Source: an uncultured cyanobacterium (GTDB lineage: Bacteria; Cyanobacteriota; Cyanobacteriia; PCC-6307; Cyanobiaceae). Taken from it: a DNA stretch of 43,798 nt. The notes beneath the pieces are model-generated. The model did not search any database. It was given only the letters and a program-made list of their open reading frames with translations, and had not been told where the DNA came from. This document shows positions 39,717 to 43,798 of this stretch, one piece after another (the stretch's first letter is position 1; each line of letters starts with the position of its first letter). The stretch is taken from contig CAIRWM010000090.1 of NCBI GenBank assembly GCA_903882285.1, positions 1-43,798 of the forward strand, read 5' to 3'. A program made the position numbers and the translations under genes.

Positions 39717-41252
39717 TCAGCCTACGAGCTCGCCGCCCAGCACCGAGGCCTGGGCGGTGCTGATCCGGCCGGCCCGGTGCAGCACCCTGGTGATGCGGGC
39801 GATGTCGAGCACGGCGCGGCAGCGGTAGCCCTTCTCCTGCAGGCGGCGCAGAGCCCGGCTGCCCCCCTGGCCCCCATCGCCGCCATGCTCGTCGCCGTGG
39901 TCGATGAACACGACCACGTCTTCTACCACCAGGCCGGAGCTCTCGAGCTTGGCGATGCCCTCCAGCAGGCTGCCACCGGTGATCAGGATGTCGTCGACCA
40001 GGGCCACCCGATCGCCCTCCACGAAGTCGCCCTCGATCAGCCGCCGGGCGCCATGGGCCTTGACCTCCTTGCGCGGGTAGATCAGCGGCTTGTGCAGCTG
40101 CAGCGACAGGCCGGTGGCCGTGGGCAGCGAGCCGTAGGGGATGCCGGCGATGCGCTCGAAGCTGAGCCCTTCGAGCTGCTCGGCATAGGCGTGCAGCACC
40201 CGGTGGAAGAGGTTGGGATCGGAGATGATCTGGCGCAGATCCACGTAGTAGTTGAACAGGGCGCCGGAGGCCTGCACGTAGTCGCCGAACAGCAGGCAGC
40301 CGATGTCGAACAGATCGAGGATCAGGCTGGCCAGGGGGTCGGGCTGCTCGGGATCCTGCCCCACGGGGTCGGTGGGGGCCTGGTCGTCGGCGGGCAGCCA
40401 GAGGCTGCAGCTTGTCGTCGCCTCCCGCTGCCGGCTCTCCAGCCAGCGGTCACGGCGCTCGTTGATGCGCTGCTTGAGCCCCTCGGCCCGCTCGGCCATG
40501 TCGTCCTCCACCAGAAGGTTCTGGGGCAGGGGCAGCAGCAGCCCGTCGGCGGCGGCGCTCAGGCCTGCCTCCAGCAGGGCGTCGAGGCGATCCTCCTCAC
40601 CCCAGAGGCTGCGCAGGATCAGAAACCGCTCCGGCGCCTCCTGCCGCACCCGCGCCAGAATCTCCGGATCGCTTGTGCCCACCTCCAGCAGCAGCTGCTC
40701 CGGCGTGGCCCATAGCTGGGTTTCCCGCACGATGCGCAGAAAGAGCGGATCCGCCTCCGAGGGGTGGTGCTGCAGCACCCGGGCCGCCGGGTTGGAGCTG
40801 TGGCAGGTGACCACCACCGCCTTGTCGGGATAGAGCAGGAAGGGGGCGGCGATGTCCTGGCCGGGCAGCGGGCTGAGGGTGGCGGCGTCGGCCCCCAGCT
40901 CGCGGAACAGGTAGTGCGCAAGGGCGGAGGAGCTGTTGAGGTCGCCGTGCTTGGCATCGACGATCAGCGGAATCTCCAGGGGCACCAGCTCGCGCACCTC
41001 GCGCAGCAGCTCCAGGCCCACCGGACCGAGGGCCTGGTAAAAACCGAGGCTGGGTTTGTAGGCGCAGACATGGGGCGCGGTGGCCTCGATCACCGCCTTG
41101 ATCCAGTGGCGCGCCTGCGACAGGAAGGAGCGGCCGCCCATGCCGCGCCGGTGCGCCCAGGCCTGCAGCATCTCCGGGTTGGGATCCAGTCCGGTGACCA
41201 GCAACGACTGGCGGGAGGCGATGGCGTCGGTGAGCTGGACGAAGAAGCCCAC
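39717..41252 (-). CDS. bifunctional orotidine-5'-phosphate decarboxylase / orotate phosphoribosyltransferase
   Basis: 511 residues starting at GTG (41252). The first half is OMP decarboxylase of the PyrF2 type: LLVTGLDPNPEML, then the catalytic VDAKHGDLNSSSALAHYLF near 95-112, and later VGTSDPEILARVRQ. The second half is orotate phosphoribosyltransferase: IAGIPYGSLPTATGLSL near 375, KEVKAHGARRLIEG, and the PRPP motif RVALVDDILITGGSLLEGIA near 422. The order PyrF-PyrE is the reverse of the animal and plant UMP synthase and is known from cyanobacteria and kinetoplastids. It makes UMP from orotate in two steps. A perfect palindrome lies just upstream of the start. Confidence 0.93.
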   Translation of the reverse strand: MGFFVQLTDAIASRQSLLVTGLDPNPEMLQAWAHRRGMGGRSFLSQARHWIKAVIEATAPHVCAYKPSLGFYQALGPVGLELLREVRELVPLEIPLIVDAKHGDLNSSSALAHYLFRELGADAATLSPLPGQDIAAPFLLYPDKAVVVTCHSSNPAARVLQHHPSEADPLFLRIVRETQLWATPEQLLLEVGTSDPEILARVRQEAPERFLILRSLWGEEDRLDALLEAGLSAAADGLLLPLPQNLLVEDDMAERAEGLKQRINERRDRWLESRQREATTSCSLWLPADDQAPTDPVGQDPEQPDPLASLILDLFDIGCLLFGDYVQASGALFNYYVDLRQIISDPNLFHRVLHAYAEQLEGLSFERIAGIPYGSLPTATGLSLQLHKPLIYPRKEVKAHGARRLIEGDFVEGDRVALVDDILITGGSLLEGIAKLESSGLVVEDVVVFIDHGDEHGGDGGQGGSRALRRLQEKGYRCRAVLDIARITRVLHRAGRISTAQASVLGGELVG

Positions 41253-41256
41253 GGCA

Positions 41257-41271
41257 CGGGGTCGGACCCCG
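41257..41271 (-). promoter_or_regulatory. 15-base palindrome next to the PyrF-PyrE start
   Basis: CGGGGTC-G-GACCCCG is a perfect odd palindrome ending 4 bases before the GTG start of the PyrF-PyrE gene. As RNA the 7-bp arms would leave only a one-base loop, so a real hairpin would open the inner pairs; as DNA it could be an operator. The location would hide the ribosome-binding site. The role is inferred. Confidence 0.4.
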
Positions 41272-41320
41272 AAGGTGCTAGGTGGTCGCGGAGCCCTGCT
41301 GCGAACAGGTGATACACCTC

Positions 41321-43099
41321 TTATTGTGAACCGAGCCAGCCCGGCTGCACCGCGGCGTATTCGGGCCGCCAGCGGCAGGCCTCCAGCCGCGCCAGCGCTT
41401 CGTCGTGGCTGGCCGCGCTCCGGGCCAGGCCTTCATCCACCGCGGCGCGGGCCACGGCCTCCGCCACCGCCCGCGACACCGCCTGCACCGCGGATAGGGG
41501 CGGCATCAGCGCCGCCTCCGGATCGCGGCTGGCGGGGATCGATTCCGCCAGGGCCTCGATGCTGGCGTCGATCATTGCCTCACTCACCTCGCGTGCGCCC
41601 ACCGCCATCGCCGCGAAGCCGAGGCCGGGGAAGACGAAGCAGTTGTTGCACTGGCCGATGATCCGCTCCCGCCCGTCCAGCGTCACCGGTGCGAAGGGGC
41701 TGCCGGTGGCCACCAGGGCGCGGCCGTGGCTCCAGCGCAGCAGCTGTTCGGGGGTGATCTCGGCCAGGGCGGTGGGGTTGGAGAGCGGCAGCACGATCGG
41801 CCGCTCGCAGCCCCGGCAGAGGGTCTCCACCACGCCCTCATCGAAGGCGCCGGCGCAGGTGGAGGTGCCGATCAAGATCCCGGGGGCCACCGCCTCGATC
41901 ACACTCTGCAGGCCGATGCGGCCCTGGCCATCGCGGCCCAGACCTTCCAGCTGCTCGGCTCGCTTGACGTAGGGCCGTGCCGCCGGCGGCGGGGCGGCCA
42001 GGCCCTCGGCTTCCATGGCCGCGTGGATCAGGCCGTGGCGATCGAGCAGCCAGAGCCGATCGGCGGCCTCCTGGGCTCCCAGCCCATGGCGCTGCAGCAG
42101 CCGCCATAGGCGCTCGGCGATGCCGCAACCGGCGCTGCCGGCCCCGAAGATCACGATCTGCTGGTTGGCCAGGCGTTGGCCCAGCCCGCGCAGACCGGCC
42201 AGGATGGCGGCGCAGGCCACGCCGCTGGTGCCCTGAATGTCGTCATTGAAACTCGGTAGCCGCCCGCGGTAGCGCTCCAGCACACGGCGGGCATTGGCGG
42301 CGCCGAAGTCCTCCCAATGCACCAGGGCCCCCGGGCACACCTGCTCCACCGCGGCGACGAACCGCTCGATCAGGGCGTCGTACTCGGCCCCATTCAGCCG
42401 CCGTTCCCGCAGGCCGGGGTAGGTGGGATCGGCAAGCAGCGCTTCCCGGTCGGTGCCGACATCGAGCATCACCGGCAGAGAGCGTTGTGGGTCGAGGCCG
42501 GCGCAGAGGGTGTACACGGCGAGCTTGCCCTGGCAGATATGAATGCCGCCGACCCCCTGATCGCCAATGCCGAGGATGCCCTGGGCGTCGGTGACGAGAA
42601 GCAGCGACGGTGAAGCGGCGCCATGGCGACCGCACGCCTGACGGAGGATCTCAGGGAAGCGTTCCTGCAGCGGGGCCGCCAGGTAGACCCCCTGGGAGGG
42701 ACTGCGGTACGAGGCACTGAAGTGCTGGATCGCCGAGCCCACCGTGGGGGTGTAGACGATCGGCATCACTGCCTCGATGTGGTCGGCCAGGAAGCGATGG
42801 AACAGCGTGAGGTTGCGCTCGCGCAGCGTCTGGACGTAGGCATAGCGCTCCAGGTCGCTGCCCATCGCGTCGAAGGCGCGGCGGCAGCGCAGCACCTGCT
42901 GCTCGATCGTCTCCACCTGCCAGGGCAGCAGAGCCTCGAGTTCGAGCGCATGGCGCTCTTCGCGGCTGAAGGCTGTGCCCTTGTTGAGGACGGGGTCATT
43001 CAGCAGATCGGCGCCGCGCAGAACAGAGGGAACGGGGGCGTTGCCGGCAACCACTGGTACGGAGGGCGGAATGCCCCTGTCTAGGAGCTTGTCGCGCAT
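41321..43099 (-). CDS. NAD-dependent malic enzyme
   Basis: 592 residues. The enzyme oxidatively decarboxylates L-malate to pyruvate and CO2 with reduction of NAD+. The family opening NKGTAFSREER and LEALLPWQVETIEQQ is seen, then catalytic Tyr in VYTPTVG near residue 115, metal site EDFGAANARRVLERY near 262 with FNDDIQGTSGVACAAILAGL, and the Rossmann motif VIFGAGSAGCGIAERL near 318. LIGTSTCAGAFDE and ATGSPFAPV are typical. The long form (over 550 residues) fits the NAD-type (MaeA/SfcA) rather than the short NADP type. An AGGTG-TAT-CACCT hairpin follows the stop. The enzyme could feed pyruvate to NifJ, which is inference. Confidence 0.95.
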   Translation of the reverse strand: MRDKLLDRGIPPSVPVVAGNAPVPSVLRGADLLNDPVLNKGTAFSREERHALELEALLPWQVETIEQQVLRCRRAFDAMGSDLERYAYVQTLRERNLTLFHRFLADHIEAVMPIVYTPTVGSAIQHFSASYRSPSQGVYLAAPLQERFPEILRQACGRHGAASPSLLLVTDAQGILGIGDQGVGGIHICQGKLAVYTLCAGLDPQRSLPVMLDVGTDREALLADPTYPGLRERRLNGAEYDALIERFVAAVEQVCPGALVHWEDFGAANARRVLERYRGRLPSFNDDIQGTSGVACAAILAGLRGLGQRLANQQIVIFGAGSAGCGIAERLWRLLQRHGLGAQEAADRLWLLDRHGLIHAAMEAEGLAAPPPAARPYVKRAEQLEGLGRDGQGRIGLQSVIEAVAPGILIGTSTCAGAFDEGVVETLCRGCERPIVLPLSNPTALAEITPEQLLRWSHGRALVATGSPFAPVTLDGRERIIGQCNNCFVFPGLGFAAMAVGAREVSEAMIDASIEALAESIPASRDPEAALMPPLSAVQAVSRAVAEAVARAAVDEGLARSAASHDEALARLEACRWRPEYAAVQPGWLGSQ

Positions 43100-43199
43100 T
43101 GATCAGCACCCGAGCTCTCCACAGACGCCCTGAAATCTGCCCAAAACTGTGTGATGGCAATGCTTCTGGGCGAGAGAACGGGACCTGGGCAAGCCCAGG
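43100..43199. other. spacer before the IS fragment
   Basis: 100 bases between the malic enzyme start and the transposase fragment, including the probable malic enzyme promoter. At 43183-43200 ACCTGGGC-AA-GCCCAGGT forms a perfect inverted repeat directly before the fragment's TTG. No other gene seen. Confidence 0.5.
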
Positions 43200-43559
43200 T
43201 TGTTTCGCTCCTGGAACCCCGAGAAGACGCTGCTTCCGCCATCGCCGGTGGTTTGGTTGCCGGAGAACCATCTGGTGTTCGTCCTTCTCGATCTGGCGGC
43301 TGAGGTGGATCTTGAGGGGATCCCCGCCGTCTACGGGCAGAAGGGCCCGCGGGGTGAGAAGGCCTATGAGCCGCAGATGATGGTGGTGCTGCTGTTGCTG
43401 TATGCCCACTGCGTCGGGCTGCCCAGCTCCAGGAAGATCGAGAAGGGCTGCTCGTCAGGGTTGGCAGTTGGCCCGCAGAGGCGAAAGTTCCAGGCGGCAT
43501 GGACCATCTTGACCAAGCGATCCTTCTTCGTCAGGTGGCTTTGCTTCTCGTACGGATAA
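43200..43559 (+). pseudogene. 5' fragment of an IS1182/IS5-superfamily transposase gene
   Basis: The frame starts at a TTG and reads MFRSWNPEKTLLPPSPVVWLPENHLVFVLLDL, then YEPQMMVVLLLLYAHCVGLPSSRKIEKGC. This is the N-terminal DUF772-type domain of IS1182-like transposases (F-R-x-Y-x-P-x-Q, W-L-P-x-x-H, and YCVG-x-SSRKIEK). Homology ends near 43450; the remaining codons and stop do not match, and the catalytic DDE domain is missing. It is a truncated, inactive copy. No terminal inverted repeat or target duplication was found within the window. Confidence 0.75.
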
Positions 43560-43748
43560 CGCTGCCTTTGAGTGGCAGGCAGGGAGCCTGGGGTGGCGCA
43601 GCGGAGAGCTTGAGGCGGCCTGTTCACTCGAGGGGCTTGCTCGAAGGTACCGGTTCTGCATGTTGCATGTTTCTAATTCTACATCTCGAATTGAGAGCTC
43701 CGATTGCAATTACTTTTTTCTGGCTATTGGTTGTCATCATCAACCCAC
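43560..43748. other. right-end sequence without a recognised gene
   Basis: After the IS fragment the sequence is less GC-rich, especially at 43660-43740. Two open frames cross it (plus 43499-43783, minus 43455-43709) but neither shows a family motif or a good start. It may be part of the same decayed mobile element. Confidence 0.4.
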
Positions 43749-43798
43749 CTACCTCTCGGGGGCCTCGAAGTCAATCTCCATGACCAGGTACTCTCGCA
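43749..43798 (-). CDS. possible 3' end of a gene entering from the right
   Basis: On the minus strand the last bases read R-E-Y-L-V-M-E-I-D-F-E-A-P-E-R and a TAG stop at 43749-43751, open to the window edge. Fifteen codons cannot identify it and chance is possible. Confidence 0.3.
   Translation of the reverse strand, partial: REYLVMEIDFEAPER

Noticed and set aside
43499..43783. A 94-codon plus-strand frame at the right end
   Set aside because: It has no family motif, overlaps the IS fragment and has an unconvincing start.

Overview
The window comes from a GC-rich unicellular cyanobacterium, most probably of the Cyanobium / freshwater-to-estuarine Synechococcus type. The evidence is gene content: NdhL, a DUF3007 membrane protein, a cyanobacterial AbrB-like regulator, a cytochrome c6-like protein, a group 2 sigma factor, a PyrF-PyrE fusion, and scattered copies of the HIP1 octamer GCGATCGC. 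The species assignment is inference. No plasmid or phage backbone genes were seen.

Layout. (1) 1-10.7 kb is ordinary chromosomal backbone: a metal ABC permease, a secreted zinc protease, a DUF2214 membrane protein, a sigma factor, small cyanobacterial proteins, a PsiE-like membrane protein, a Nif11-cupin fusion with a GNAT acetyltransferase, the AbrB-like regulator, a c-type cytochrome, an outer-membrane beta-barrel protein, a YciI/Nif11 pair, trpA, DUF3007 and ndhL. (2) An intron-less tRNA-Leu(UAA) at 10.78 kb marks the left edge of the main feature. (3) 10.97-27.27 kb is one plus-strand, tightly overlapping run of 14 genes: hoxE-hoxF-hoxU-hoxY-hoxH-hoxW-hypA-hypB-hypF-hypC-nifJ-(DHOD-like)-hypD-hypE. 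It encodes a complete bidirectional NAD-linked [NiFe] hydrogenase, its maturation protease, all six Hyp factors, and pyruvate:ferredoxin oxidoreductase in the middle of the hyp set. (4) 27.3-31.5 kb continues on the plus strand with an SDR oxidoreductase, a PfkB kinase, a broken YjbQ-like gene, a lytic transglycosylase, a small conserved protein and a J-domain-like protein. (5) 31.5-43.1 kb is mostly minus strand: a P-type ATPase with Na+/K+-ATPase-like ion-site residues, an AT-richer FkbM methyltransferase, a phosphoribosyltransferase, an RND efflux pump without an adjacent adaptor, PyrF-PyrE and NAD-type malic enzyme. (6) The right edge carries the 5' piece of an IS transposase.

How the genes work together. 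The central operon has the parts for a fermentative or redox-valve circuit. Pyruvate would be oxidised by NifJ to acetyl-CoA, reducing ferredoxin. HoxEFU would exchange electrons with NAD(P)H and perhaps ferredoxin. HoxYH would make or consume H2. HypA-F and HoxW build and process the Ni-Fe site. Start/stop overlaps of the ATGA or GTGA type join most of these genes, so they are probably co-transcribed and translationally coupled. The NAD-malic enzyme at the right end could supply pyruvate, but nothing in the sequence links it to the operon.

Limits. All family assignments were made by eye from translated sequence and motifs, with no database search. Start codons were chosen from overlap, ribosome-binding sites and family N-termini.
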